From Dasania marina DSM 21967 (lineage in GTDB: Bacteria; Pseudomonadota; Gammaproteobacteria; Pseudomonadales; Dasaniaceae): DNA of 64,000 nt. Position 1 is the stretch's first letter, and every line of letters begins with the position of its first letter. Positions 53,047-62,185 of the stretch are shown piece by piece. The stretch is from positions 324,734-388,733 of the forward strand of contig NZ_KB891586.1 in NCBI RefSeq assembly GCF_000373485.1, in the 5' to 3' direction. A model generated the notes under the pieces. It saw nothing but the letters and a program-made list of their open reading frames with translations. It was not told the origin of the DNA and did not search any database. A program made the translations under genes and the position numbers.

Positions 53047-54315
53047 ATGTGTCGTACCAAACCTGAGCTGGATGCGTTTATCGCCTCACAGCGCTTATCC
53101 GATTGCTTTGCAGGCTTACCCCTGCAGGGCAAGCGCGTGCTAGATATGTCCACGGTAATAGCAGCCCCCTACGCGGCTGCACTGCTGGGCGATGCTGGCG
53201 CAGAAGTGATAAAAATTGAAAACCCAAAAGTGCCCGATGGCCTACGTCAGTGGGGCACCCTAAAAGACAGCGGCATAGAACCCTACTACGCGGTAATAGG
53301 TCGCAATAAATTACCGGTTACCGTTAATTTAAAAAACGAACACGGCAAAGCCCTTTTTATGGACTTGGTAAAACAAGCCGATGTGCTGATAGAAAATATG
53401 CGGGTAGGCGCTATGGAGCGTTTGGGCCTATCACCCGATGAGCTATTAGCCGTTAACCCCGGCCTCATCATTGCCAAAGTCTCAGGCTATGGCATGGACG
53501 GCCCCAACGCCGAGCAACCCGGCTTTGGCACCTTGGCCGAAGCCTATAGTGGTTTCACCTACTTAAATGGCAGCGTCGACAGCGGCCCCACCAGCCCACC
53601 TATTGCGCTGGCCGATTTAACCACCGGCGTGCATTTAGCTTTTGCTGTTAGCCTAGCGCTGGCCAGCCAAGAACGCGGCGTAAAAGGCGGCCAGCTTATC
53701 GATATCTCATTGTATGAGCCTTTGCTGGGCTATTTAGGCGGCGAGTTTTTACACTACAAACTCACCGGCGAAAACCCCGAGCCCATAGGCAATGAATTAC
53801 GCGCTGCCTCACCGCGCAATAATTATCAAACCAAAGATGGTAAGTGGATAGCGCTCTCCTGCTCTTCACAAAAACCTTGGGAAAAACTGGCGCAAGTAAT
53901 GGGACACGATAATTTAATTAAAGACCCACGCTTTCTCACCAACAACGAACGCATAGAACCCGCCAACCGCGAAGCCTTAAACGGTATTATTCAAGACTGG
54001 CTTAAAAGCCACACCAAGGCTGAAGCCATGGCAATATGCCGCCGCGAAAATATTACGGCCGGGCCTATCATGGCCATGAAAGATATAGACGTAGATGAGC
54101 ATATCGCCGCGCGTGGCTCTTTTGTCACTATGGAAGACCCCGCCACGGGCATAGAGCTGAAGTTTCCCAACGTACCCTTCCGCCTCACCGCTCAACCTAC
54201 CCGTATACGTTTTCCAGGTCTGCCTCATGGCTCGGCTAACGATACCGTTTATAAAGAGCTGTTAGGGTTTAGTGATGGGCAGTTGAGTGAGCTAAAAGCG
54301 ATGGGGGCGATTTGA
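53047..54315 (+). CDS. CaiB/BaiF (class III) CoA-transferase
   Basis: Moves CoA between carboxylic acids through an enzyme-aspartyl anhydride. 422 residues, GKRVLDMSTVIAAPYAAALLGDAGAEVIKIE-like N-terminus (split here: LLGDAGAEVIKIENP near residue 55) and the catalytic Asp in PIALADLTTG near residue 200. ATG 53047 has GGGAG 7 nt upstream; an ATG-like start at 52993 is rejected. Together with the lyase it likely handles a C4-C5 dicarboxylate (malate, citramalate, mesaconate or itaconate type). Confidence 0.9.
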   Translation: MCRTKPELDAFIASQRLSDCFAGLPLQGKRVLDMSTVIAAPYAAALLGDAGAEVIKIENPKVPDGLRQWGTLKDSGIEPYYAVIGRNKLPVTVNLKNEHGKALFMDLVKQADVLIENMRVGAMERLGLSPDELLAVNPGLIIAKVSGYGMDGPNAEQPGFGTLAEAYSGFTYLNGSVDSGPTSPPIALADLTTGVHLAFAVSLALASQERGVKGGQLIDISLYEPLLGYLGGEFLHYKLTGENPEPIGNELRAASPRNNYQTKDGKWIALSCSSQKPWEKLAQVMGHDNLIKDPRFLTNNERIEPANREALNGIIQDWLKSHTKAEAMAICRRENITAGPIMAMKDIDVDEHIAARGSFVTMEDPATGIELKFPNVPFRLTAQPTRIRFPGLPHGSANDTVYKELLGFSDGQLSELKAMGAI

Positions 54316-54317
54316 TT

Positions 54318-54343
54318 TTAAGCTTCAAGCTTCAAGCTTTAAG
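54318..54343. repeat. Heptad repeat TTAAGCT-TCAAGCT-TCAAGCT
   Basis: Three full 7-bp units and a partial fourth right after the CoA-transferase stop, of the same family as the tract at 5443-5502. Confidence 0.7.
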
Positions 54344-54345
54344 AA

Positions 54346-54552
54346 AAGCTTATCGCAATCACTGTTATAGATAGCAGCGAGCTGAGCTACGCACTTTATT
54401 TTAGAGCATTCACTTTTCTTTAACGTTGTCACTCCGGCGAAAGCCGGAGTCTAATTACGCTATATTAATTTTAAAAAAAGACTGTCTTAATAGTGATTCA
54501 GGTTTCAAAAAAGCTTGTCGTAATCACTGTTATAGATAGTAGCTATCTGAGC
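54346..54552 (+). repeat. Direct repeat pair of 42 bp, 165 bp apart
   Basis: 54346-54387 and 54511-54552 agree at 37 of 42 positions (both contain AATCACTGTTATAGATAG). The start overlaps the AAGCTT end of the heptad repeat. Coding role unlikely. Confidence 0.75.
54431..54450. repeat. CCGGC-GAAA-GCCGG hairpin
   Basis: Perfect 8-bp arms (ACTCCGGC / GCCGGAGT) with a GAAA loop. It resembles short dispersed hairpins with (C/G)CCGGC arms seen also at 60368-60388 and 62186-62200 of this window. Confidence 0.75.
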
Positions 54553-54570
54553 CAAGTATTACATTACAGG

Positions 54571-54786
54571 ACACGCCGTAAATACTTCCATGTACCCAAA
54601 GCACTCGTGGGGCAGGCTCTAGGACAGGCAATACTTAACTCATTGCATCACGCTTATCTTTCTTACAAAATATTTTTTAAAACTTGCTACGGAGCGCTTA
54701 CTCTTAGGAAGTAAGCCATCTTGGTTCAAGACAGTCGCAGGCATGGATGCCTGCGCCTAGCCTACATGGAAGTATTTACGGCGTGT
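54571..54786. mobile_element. 216-bp MITE-like element with perfect 24-bp terminal inverted repeats
   Basis: Perfect inverted ends (54571-54594 and 54763-54786; ACACGCCGTAAATACTTCCA then TGTA). Inside lies a hairpin with 9-bp arms around GG (54736-54755). A second inverted pair, AAGCCATCTTG / CAAGATGGCTT, overlaps the right side. No transposase gene, no clear target duplication. The end sequence resembles short repeats of marine gammaproteobacteria as I remember them. The 568-bp gap 54316-54883 has no gene. Confidence 0.7.
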
Positions 54787-54883
54787 CTTGAAACAAGATG
54801 GCTTGCTTACCCATCGGCTAGAAGGGAAAAGATAAACTAACTTAACACCGTCATATTTTGGCTAAATATTTATGATGTAATAC

Positions 54884-55774
54884 CTAAGCCACAGTATTAA
54901 CTAAAGGCTTAACCCCAGTAACTTCTACCACCACCTCATCGCCTGCTTTTAAATAACGTGGCGGTGTCGAGCCCATACCTACCCCTTCCGGCGTGCCGGT
55001 AGCGATGATATCACCGGACTGCAGCGTCATACCCGCCGACAAGGTTTCTATCATCGTGGGTATATCAAAAATCAAATGATCCAAAGTATCTTGCTGGCGC
55101 ACTTCACCATTAATGGTGCACTTTACGGTTATCTGATCAGGGCTGGGCATCACACTGTGGTGTACCACCACCGGCCCCATAGGGCCAAAGCCATCGAGGC
55201 TTTTCGCTTTAAAAAATTGCTTGTGGTTTTTTTGCAAATCTCTAGCAGTAACATCATTAAAAGCGGTGTAACCAAACACATGTTGCCAAGCATTAGCGGC
55301 ACTAATATCGCGACCACCTTTGCCTATGATAATAGCCAACTCGGCCTCGTAATCCAGCTTTTGAGTGTATTGCTCACTAGCGGGAATCGTGTCGCCTGGG
55401 CCTATTACGCAGCTGGGAGCCTTGGTAAAAATAATGGGATATTCGGGTAAGTCGGTAGAGGTATTGGTTTTTAACGCCACCTCAATTAAGTGGCCGGCAT
55501 AGTTTTTACCTAGACACATAATATTGCGGGCTGGGGTGGGGAATGGCGCGATGATGTCAGCCTGAGCATAAGCCTGGCAGGCCAAATTTTGTGCCGCCGC
55601 TGCGGTTGCTATAGCCCACACCTGCTTGGCCGCCTCATCACCCAGCGCGACTAACTGCGCCAAAGTGCTGGCTGGTGCCGCTTGCCCTAAGGCTAGTGCC
55701 GCCGCAGCGATATCAATGACTTGCTCATCTACTAAGGCCGCTAACTGACCCGACGCCAAGGTAACAAACTTCAT
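54884..55774 (-). CDS. Fumarylacetoacetate hydrolase (FAH) family protein
   Basis: Metal-dependent C-C hydrolase, decarboxylase or isomerase; 296 residues. The metal site is in KLDYEAELAIIIGKGGRD near residue 140 with D in the FNDVTARDLQ segment near 170; SLDGFGPMGP near 195 and IIATGTPEGVG near 250 are typical. Members act on acylpyruvates or 2-hydroxymuconate-type compounds. Same strand as the LysR gene 20 bp upstream, which suggests one operon. It may act in the same pathway as the lyase and CoA-transferase on the other side of the repeat gap. Confidence 0.87.
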   Translation of the reverse strand: MKFVTLASGQLAALVDEQVIDIAAAALALGQAAPASTLAQLVALGDEAAKQVWAIATAAAAQNLACQAYAQADIIAPFPTPARNIMCLGKNYAGHLIEVALKTNTSTDLPEYPIIFTKAPSCVIGPGDTIPASEQYTQKLDYEAELAIIIGKGGRDISAANAWQHVFGYTAFNDVTARDLQKNHKQFFKAKSLDGFGPMGPVVVHHSVMPSPDQITVKCTINGEVRQQDTLDHLIFDIPTMIETLSAGMTLQSGDIIATGTPEGVGMGSTPPRYLKAGDEVVVEVTGVKPLVNTVA

Positions 55775-55794
55775 AACAGGCTCAACCTCGCGGC

Positions 55795-56679
55795 TTACAC
55801 CGCATTATCACTTTGAAAATACTCAATTAAAAAATCTACCAACATACGTACCTTAGTCGATAAATGACGGTTATGAGGGTACACCGCCCAAGTAGACGTA
55901 TCAAAACCATTGTACTCGGGTAACACCTCTACCAGCGCGCCGCTGGCGAGCTGTTCCTGCACATAAAAATGCGGCAATTGTACTATACCTATGCCTTTTT
56001 CGGCAGCGACTAACAAAGTATTACCATTATTAGTACGCCAGTTGCCCGACACCTTGTGATTAACTATTTCCTTATCCACTTCAATTTGCCAGCTGGACAA
56101 AAAACCGCGCAGGCAATTATGTTGCTTTAAATCTTCCAACTTTTCAGGGCTGCCGTATTTTTTTAAATACGCGGGGCTGGCGCACATATACAATCGGCGC
56201 GGGGCGATTTTGCGGGCGATTAATGAGGAATCTTGCAGGCGGCCAAAGCGTATCGCTAGGTCGTAACCCTCTTCTACGATATCCAATGTGCGGCTGGTAA
56301 AGTTAATCTCTATAGACAGCTCCGGGTACTTGGCTAAAAAGTCTGCCACTGCTGGCCCTATATACTTTTCGGCAAAAGTGCCCGCCGCGGTAATTTTTAA
56401 ACCGCCACGCGGGGTTTGCTGCAAATTATTGATGGCCATTTCGGCTTCTTCTAAATCAGCCAAAATTTGCGCGCAGCGGCTGTAATAACCCGAACCCACA
56501 TCCGTGAGCTTGACCGTGCGGGTGGTGCGGTTTAATAAGCGCGCACCCAAGCGATCCTCTAAACGGGCAATTTGTTTGCTGACATGTGATTTAGATACAT
56601 TTAATTTATCGGCTGCCATGGAAAAGCTTCCGCAATTAACCACCTCAACAAACGTTTCTAGGCCTTCATAGCGCGCCAT
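55795..56679 (-). CDS. LysR family transcriptional regulator
   Basis: 294 residues: winged helix (CGSFSMAADKLNVSKSHVSK), effector domain with GGLKITAAGTFAEKYIGP near residue 90. Belongs to the group with RALLN-like motif LGARLLNRTTRTVKLT, typical of CrgA-like LysR proteins. GAGAGGG precedes ATG. Upstream of and cotranscribed with the FAH gene; a palindrome at 56731-56757 may be its binding site. Confidence 0.92.
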   Translation of the reverse strand: MARYEGLETFVEVVNCGSFSMAADKLNVSKSHVSKQIARLEDRLGARLLNRTTRTVKLTDVGSGYYSRCAQILADLEEAEMAINNLQQTPRGGLKITAAGTFAEKYIGPAVADFLAKYPELSIEINFTSRTLDIVEEGYDLAIRFGRLQDSSLIARKIAPRRLYMCASPAYLKKYGSPEKLEDLKQHNCLRGFLSSWQIEVDKEIVNHKVSGNWRTNNGNTLLVAAEKGIGIVQLPHFYVQEQLASGALVEVLPEYNGFDTSTWAVYPHNRHLSTKVRMLVDFLIEYFQSDNAV

Positions 56680-56730
56680 GGCACCCTCTCTTTGATATCG
56701 TTATCATTATTTCACTTATTTAAAACAACA

Positions 56731-56757
56731 CACTAATGAATAAACATTCATTTAGTG
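56731..56757. promoter_or_regulatory. Palindrome before the LysR gene
   Basis: CACTAATGAAT (56731-56741) and ATTCATTTAGTG (56746-56757) are inverted, with one bulged base, 52-78 nt upstream of the LysR start. This is a suitable position for LysR autoregulation. Confidence 0.5.
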
Positions 56758-56931
56758 AAAGGAGAGCTAGCATAAACCGACTCCACCAGAAAAGCCACAC
56801 CTTTGATGGGCCAAACCGAAGCTATAGTGGCATAAACTATCCCCCCATATAAGCCCGTCAAATAAGCAGTTTTATGCCTATATACAGCGACTACACTATA
56901 CTCAACCCCCCCCTAATCACGAGGCTTAGTT

Positions 56932-57831
56932 ATGAACATAGTCATTACCGGGGGCACGGGATTTATTGGTATAGCCCTGTGCCGCCACTACCTACAAAAG
57001 CATCAAGACGCGGTAACCCTGTGGGTGTTAAGCCGCCAAAGCAGCGAGCAGGTTAAACAGCTATGTGGCGATGCCGTGCTCGCCATCAACCACATGGACG
57101 CGCTAAACCAACCCATCGATATCATCATTAATTTAGCTGGCGAGCCTATAGCTGATAAGCGTTGGAGCGCGGCACAAAAACAGCGCCTGCTAGCCAGCCG
57201 CCTTAACATCACCCAACAATTAATCGATTACATTGCCTGCGCCAAACATAAACCTCACTGCCTCATTAGTGGCTCGGCAATAGGTTATTACGGTGACCAA
57301 GGCAGCAGCCCCCTCACTGAAGATAGCCCGCCGCAGGATGAATTTACCCACCAACTCTGCGCGCAATGGGAAGCCTGCGCCCTGCAAGCCCAACAATACG
57401 ATGTAAGAGTATGCCTATTAAGAACAGGCTTAGTGGTAGGCCCCGACGGCGGCTTTTTAGCCAAAATGCGTTTGCCTTTTCAGCTGGGTTTGGGTGGCCG
57501 CATAGGCTCGGGGCAACAGATAATGTCGTGGATACACAGGGATGACTTGCTGGCCATCATAGAATTTTTGGTGAATCAAGAGCAGCTACAAGGCGTCTTT
57601 AATGGCACCGCTCCCAACCCGGTGAGCAATCAAGAGTTTAGCAAAACCTTGGCTAGGCTATTACATAGGCCAGCAGTCATGCCCGTATTCAGTTGGACGC
57701 TAAAACTAGCTTTAGGTGAAATGTCGCAGCTGTTATTAACCGGGCAAAAAGTATTACCGGCCCGCTTACAGCAGGCTGGCTTTCGCTTTACATACCCGGT
57801 GTTAGCGGATGCGCTAAGCGCTAGTTTGTAG
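56932..57831 (+). CDS. TIGR01777 family NAD(P)-dependent epimerase (SulA/YfcH-like)
   Basis: SDR-type Rossmann enzyme, 299 residues, NAD(P) motif ITGGTGFIGIALCRHY at residues about 4-20, HPxxLISGSAIGYYG-like segment near 110 and DUF1731 C-terminal domain (ARLLHRPAVMPVF). Function unknown in most bacteria. GAGG 7 nt before ATG. Its last 11 nt overlap the end of the convergent fusion gene. Confidence 0.9.
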   Translation: MNIVITGGTGFIGIALCRHYLQKHQDAVTLWVLSRQSSEQVKQLCGDAVLAINHMDALNQPIDIIINLAGEPIADKRWSAAQKQRLLASRLNITQQLIDYIACAKHKPHCLISGSAIGYYGDQGSSPLTEDSPPQDEFTHQLCAQWEACALQAQQYDVRVCLLRTGLVVGPDGGFLAKMRLPFQLGLGGRIGSGQQIMSWIHRDDLLAIIEFLVNQEQLQGVFNGTAPNPVSNQEFSKTLARLLHRPAVMPVFSWTLKLALGEMSQLLLTGQKVLPARLQQAGFRFTYPVLADALSASL

Positions 57832-60178
57832 CGCTTAATTGGCTGAGGCAATTATCCAAGGCGGCGATAAAGATATCGACATGCTCAGGTTGAAACACCA
57901 ACGAGGGCCGCAGTTTTAAGCTGTTTTTTAAGGGGCCTGAGCTGCCTATTAACACTTGCTGCTCGCGCATTAACTCTAACAGCTGGCCGGTTTGTTCGGT
58001 GGCCGGTGCCTTGCTAATGCGGTCGGTCACAAACTCTACCGAAGCCAACATGCCCCTGCCCCGCACATCACCAATTAAGGGCTGGGTTTCGGCCAACTTG
58101 TGCAGCTGCGCGCGTAGGTAGTCGCCGGTGCTATTGGCATTGGCGATGAGGCTTTCATTTTCGATGACATCCAGCACCGCCATACCCGCCGCGCAAGACA
58201 CCGCATTGCCACCAAAGGTGCTAAACAATTCCGTCGTTTCCATAAATTGCGCCAGCACTTTTTTATTGAGCATGACGACACCTAAGGGATGGCCATTACC
58301 CACAGGCTTGCCCAGGGTAATCATATCGGCCTTCATACCACGTGCTTCGTGGCCCCACATTTGTCCTAGGCGACCAAAGCCCGCTTGCACTTCATCGGCA
58401 ATAATCAAACCACCGGCGGCGCGCACCTTAGCCTCAACTTTGGCCAAGTAACCTTCGGGCACATCCACTACGCCGCTAGAGCAATAAGCGGTATCCACCA
58501 TAAAGTAACTGGGTTTAAAGCCGCGCTGGTCTAACTGTGCAATGGCCTTATCGGCATCCTGCGCATACAGCTCGGCCATATCCGGTTTACCGGCATGCGG
58601 CCCTCTATAGGGGCAAGGCACACCTAGATAGGCGACATAATCGGGGCGGCGACCTTCGCAGGGGGAGAGATCCATCGTAGCGTCGGTGACGCCGTGGTAG
58701 GCATCTTCTACTATTATGGCGCCGCGCTCACCGGTAATCACCCGCGATATTTGCACCGCTAAATCATTGGCCTCGGAACCTGAGTTTACAAAGATACAGG
58801 CATCGATATGATCGGGGGTGAGAGCGACTAAACGCTCAGCATAATCCAACACACTTTGATACATATAGCGGGTGTTAGTGTTTAACACTTTGGCCTGCCG
58901 CCCTATGGCGCGCGCCACATGGGGATGGCAGTGGCCTACCTGCGGCACATTGTTATACAAATCCAAATAGGCTTTACCGTTCACCTCATACAACCACGGG
59001 CCACGGGCGCGTTCAAAATGCAAAGGCTGTTGATAGAAATGCCAAGGGTCGCCCAGTAACTCTTTACGCTTGGTTTTTAATTGCGCCTCAGCTTGTGGGT
59101 TAGGCTCTTGGTATTCACCTATGGCGGGGCTGTATACGGGGAAACAGCAAGCCTTTCTAAAACGGGCGGTGATTTCTGCACGGCCTATAGTATGTAAGCG
59201 CGTGATTAGGGTTTCGTATAAATCTATATCGTCTACATAGGGGGGCTCATCGGGGCTCATGGCCGCGCGCCAAGCCGACACGGCTAGGGTAATGGCATTG
59301 CGCACCATAATCATATCGTAGAGCAAATCCAGCTCTTGCTCCTCTAGCTCCAACTCACTGTCGAAACCGGCGACAATGTCGCTCATATCCCTCACCGGAT
59401 CGGCCACGCGATGCATCATTAAATCGCAGGCCACCACCAACTCCATCATTAAGGGGCCGTAGAGCATATCGCCAAAATCAATAATGCCCGCCACGTGGTC
59501 GGGCTGCTCGGGGTTGATTAATAAATTGCCGCTGTGGGCATCTTGATGCACCACCTGATGACGCAATGCGGTTAACTTAGGCATAAGGCTATTAGCACGG
59601 TCGAACACCGCCTCTACCAAGCTACGTATTTCAGGGTTGGCGATATGATGGGTGTGCTCGCGGTACACCATGAAATTCATCATGTCCCAGGGGTGGCTGT
59701 TACGCGCATTAGGATGAAAAAATCCGCGCAGGGCATGGCCCAAACGGGCCACCGTTGCGCCCACATTACGACGTAACACCGTGGTATTTAACTCGGCACG
59801 CTCGCCTATCATAATGCCTGGCAAGAAACTGAGCAGGCGCACCACGTGTTGGTCGTCACCCTGCCCGGCCACTATGGCGCAGGGCTCGGCGTTTACCGTA
59901 GGCAGAATGCGCGGCACCGGTAGTGCATCGTTTTGCTGGGCTATGTGTAGCAGCGCTTGGGTTTGAAAGTCTATGTCAGCGGGGGCATCTTGGGCGTTAG
60001 ACACTTTAAAAATATATTGCTCACCATCATCGGCGGTTAAGCGATAACTCTGGTCGCGCTCGCTGGGCAGGCGTTTAAACTCACCCTGCACGTTAAAATA
60101 TTGTAACGCGATGCGCTTAATGTCCTCTAATGAAAACGCAGGCACATTACGATCTAATAACTGGGCAACTTCTAACAT
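57821..60178 (-). CDS. Fusion: APH-type kinase + class III aminotransferase (phospho-lyase-like)
   Basis: 785 residues. N-terminal aminoglycoside phosphotransferase/choline-kinase domain (about 1-330) with catalytic VHQDAHSGNLLI and metal GIIDFGDM near residues 220-245. C-terminal PLP class III aminotransferase (about 380-785), with NSGSEANDLAVQI near 470, DEVQAGFGRLG near 590 and PLP lysine in ITLGKPVGNG near 622. The same two activities occur separately in human hydroxylysine kinase and phosphohydroxylysine or ethanolamine-phosphate phospho-lyases. So it likely phosphorylates an amino alcohol and eliminates phosphate. ATG 60178 has AGGAG 7 nt upstream. Confidence 0.88.
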   Translation of the reverse strand: MLEVAQLLDRNVPAFSLEDIKRIALQYFNVQGEFKRLPSERDQSYRLTADDGEQYIFKVSNAQDAPADIDFQTQALLHIAQQNDALPVPRILPTVNAEPCAIVAGQGDDQHVVRLLSFLPGIMIGERAELNTTVLRRNVGATVARLGHALRGFFHPNARNSHPWDMMNFMVYREHTHHIANPEIRSLVEAVFDRANSLMPKLTALRHQVVHQDAHSGNLLINPEQPDHVAGIIDFGDMLYGPLMMELVVACDLMMHRVADPVRDMSDIVAGFDSELELEEQELDLLYDMIMVRNAITLAVSAWRAAMSPDEPPYVDDIDLYETLITRLHTIGRAEITARFRKACCFPVYSPAIGEYQEPNPQAEAQLKTKRKELLGDPWHFYQQPLHFERARGPWLYEVNGKAYLDLYNNVPQVGHCHPHVARAIGRQAKVLNTNTRYMYQSVLDYAERLVALTPDHIDACIFVNSGSEANDLAVQISRVITGERGAIIVEDAYHGVTDATMDLSPCEGRRPDYVAYLGVPCPYRGPHAGKPDMAELYAQDADKAIAQLDQRGFKPSYFMVDTAYCSSGVVDVPEGYLAKVEAKVRAAGGLIIADEVQAGFGRLGQMWGHEARGMKADMITLGKPVGNGHPLGVVMLNKKVLAQFMETTELFSTFGGNAVSCAAGMAVLDVIENESLIANANSTGDYLRAQLHKLAETQPLIGDVRGRGMLASVEFVTDRISKAPATEQTGQLLELMREQQVLIGSSGPLKNSLKLRPSLVFQPEHVDIFIAALDNCLSQLSATN

Positions 60179-60730
60179 CTGAACACTCCTGGCCATTTCT
60201 CTAGCTGGCATTTTTTCACATCAATAAGCATAGCGTGCACACTATCAGGGACCACACTATAGATCAGTTCCCCATATGGGTAGGTGATTTTTTAGCGGGT
60301 TAAATAGGGGATAAAAGCGGGTTGTCGTGGTTGCAACGTTGCTTTTGATCAACTTCATATCACCGTCGCACCGGCCTTGAGCCGGTGCCTATCGTTTTAA
60401 TTATTAGAGCTTAGCTTGTAAGCTGCTAGCTAAGCGCATACCGTCCAATAGCTAAACCGGGAATAAGTTACAAGGTAATAGCTAGGCACGGGGATTTAGA
60501 CCTGTGTATATTTGGGCAGAAACGCGAAGATATAGGCTTGGATTTTACACCTGACTCTTCTAGTTAATAACACTGTTAGGGCATATATGAGAGATAAGCC
60601 AGATTTCATAGGACATCAGAAGTTCTCGCTGGGGAATCTTCATCAAGATTCATGAACCTCCCCCGATAATGTAGACACCACCTATAGTTATCATTGTTAA
60701 ATTTCAAAAACATAAGGCCAAAAATAACCA
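60179..60730. other. Gap with dispersed hairpin, no gene
   Basis: 552 bp between the fusion gene and a small membrane-protein gene. A hairpin GCACCGGC-CTTGA-GCCGGTGC lies at 60368-60388. AGCTTGTAAGCTGCTAGCTAAG (around 60411-60435) recalls the heptad repeats. No coding sequence recognised. Confidence 0.5.
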
Positions 60731-60934
60731 ATGGATACCACAGTCGTACTATGGAGCCTACTCTTCGGCTCTATCGGCCTAGGCTACTTCATCTACGGCA
60801 AGAAGCAGTCTCACGCAGTTGCAAAATATAGTGGCATTGCCTTAATGATATACCCCTACTTTGTTTACAATTCGACGCTATTGGTTATTGTGGGGATTAT
60901 TTTGTTACTGCTACCGAAATTCGTAAAGATATAA
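60731..60934 (+). CDS. Small two-helix membrane protein
   Basis: 67 residues with two hydrophobic segments (VVLWSLLFGSIGLGYFIYG and NSTLLVIVGIILLLLP) separated by a short charged loop. Similar short proteins are common in gammaproteobacteria, without a known function. Weak Shine-Dalgarno (AAGG 13 nt before ATG). It is likely real because of the even helix pattern and its position before a cupin gene. Confidence 0.6.
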   Translation: MDTTVVLWSLLFGSIGLGYFIYGKKQSHAVAKYSGIALMIYPYFVYNSTLLVIVGIILLLLPKFVKI

Positions 60935-60982
60935 TAAGCCTTCTTGCATAGGAATAAGCGATAGCACCCAAAAGGAATTAAC

Positions 60983-61306
60983 ATGGCCGGAAAATATCCT
61001 AGCAGAATAAAATCCCTACCCTTATACGATGGCCGCTTTGACGCCTATAAACTTGAAGCGAAAAATAGCGATGTGTTATTTGCCTCTTACCCTGCGGGCA
61101 CCGAAATACCAGCCCACAGCCACGATACCGACAACCATGGAGTTATCACCCGGGGCGAACTCATACTCACCATGAACGGCCAAACCATCAAAATCAGCAC
61201 CGGCCAGTGGTACCACGTGCCCGCTAATATTGAGCACTCAGCCAAGTTTGAGATTGAAACTGATGAGATAGAGTTTTGGTTTCATCAGCCCAGTACCGGA
61301 AAATAA
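60983..61306 (+). CDS. Cupin-domain protein
   Basis: 107 residues forming a single beta-barrel cupin: motif 1 includes IPAHSHDTDNHGVITRGE (residues about 38-56) and motif 2 ends VPANIEHSAKF near 87. Three His could bind a metal. AAAAGGA 7 nt before ATG. Function not predictable. Confidence 0.88.
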   Translation: MAGKYPSRIKSLPLYDGRFDAYKLEAKNSDVLFASYPAGTEIPAHSHDTDNHGVITRGELILTMNGQTIKISTGQWYHVPANIEHSAKFEIETDEIEFWFHQPSTGK

Positions 61307-61360
61307 GCCATTACCTGCATATAATTATTAGTAACACCGTAGCTTTCTGACTATTTCACC

Positions 61361-62101
61361 ATGGAGCTTAGCAGCCTACCCGCCACTATGACGACGTATA
61401 AACAAAAAAACAAAGAGCTGATATTTGCCCATCAAATGGCAAACGCACTAGGGCAGGCGTGGGATATAGCAAGCTCACCCAATGAAAGGGAATGGCCTGA
61501 TTTAATTGTTACTGACGGGCGCTCTAAATTTGGTCTAGAGGTTAGGGAATTCACCAAAGATCGTGAATCCAACGAGGGTTCAAAACTAAGAAAGCTAGAA
61601 AGCAATAACAGCCTATGGATGAGACAACTGGTAAGCCAATATTACTCACATTCCACTAGACCTATTAAAGTTGAAATACTGGGCAAGCTAGCATCTAGGG
61701 ATGACATACTTCCAATGCTGCTCAATTTTTCCAAAACAGCCCATGAATGGCAACACCAATGCCTAAAACTAGATACTAAGGCAATCATGCACATCACTAA
61801 GCTACCCAATCAATTTAGCCGCTATGGTCATTGGAAGTATATTAGCGATCGCACTGGCTGGATTAGAAAAATGTGTGTTAATGATCTAAAACCCATGATT
61901 GCCAGCAAAGAGAAAAACTTGGCGAAGTATCGAACACATTTAAACGATGTCAGGTTAATGCTAGTCGCAGACCCCACCTTTAACTCTGGCATGGTGTCAT
62001 TTGCAGACGAACAGATAAACCTCCCTAGTACGTTCAACCAAGTGTATTTATTTATCTACCCCAAAGAGGTCCACAAGCTTAAAGCCAGCAGCAATATCTA
62101 A
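61361..62101 (+). CDS. Unknown protein, possible PD-(D/E)xK-like fold
   Basis: 246 residues, no signal peptide or membrane helix. Residues about 44-62 read EWPDLIVTDGRSKFGLEVR, a P-D ... E-x-R spacing that recalls restriction-endonuclease-like (PD-(D/E)xK) proteins, with Arg instead of the final Lys. Rich in Lys and Asn and more AT-rich than nearby genes, so possibly acquired. No methylase partner nearby. Fold assignment is speculative. Confidence 0.65.
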   Translation: MELSSLPATMTTYKQKNKELIFAHQMANALGQAWDIASSPNEREWPDLIVTDGRSKFGLEVREFTKDRESNEGSKLRKLESNNSLWMRQLVSQYYSHSTRPIKVEILGKLASRDDILPMLLNFSKTAHEWQHQCLKLDTKAIMHITKLPNQFSRYGHWKYISDRTGWIRKMCVNDLKPMIASKEKNLAKYRTHLNDVRLMLVADPTFNSGMVSFADEQINLPSTFNQVYLFIYPKEVHKLKASSNI

Positions 62102-62185
62102 GTCGAGTAACAATGGACACCGGATCAAGCCCGGCGTGACAGATAAATAAATCCCGCCTCAACTCCTGCGCCACATATAAAAACA

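Noticed and set aside
54493-54714. Plus-strand 73-codon frame in the repeat gap
   Set aside because: It runs through the direct repeat and the MITE-like end, with no Shine-Dalgarno; not a gene.
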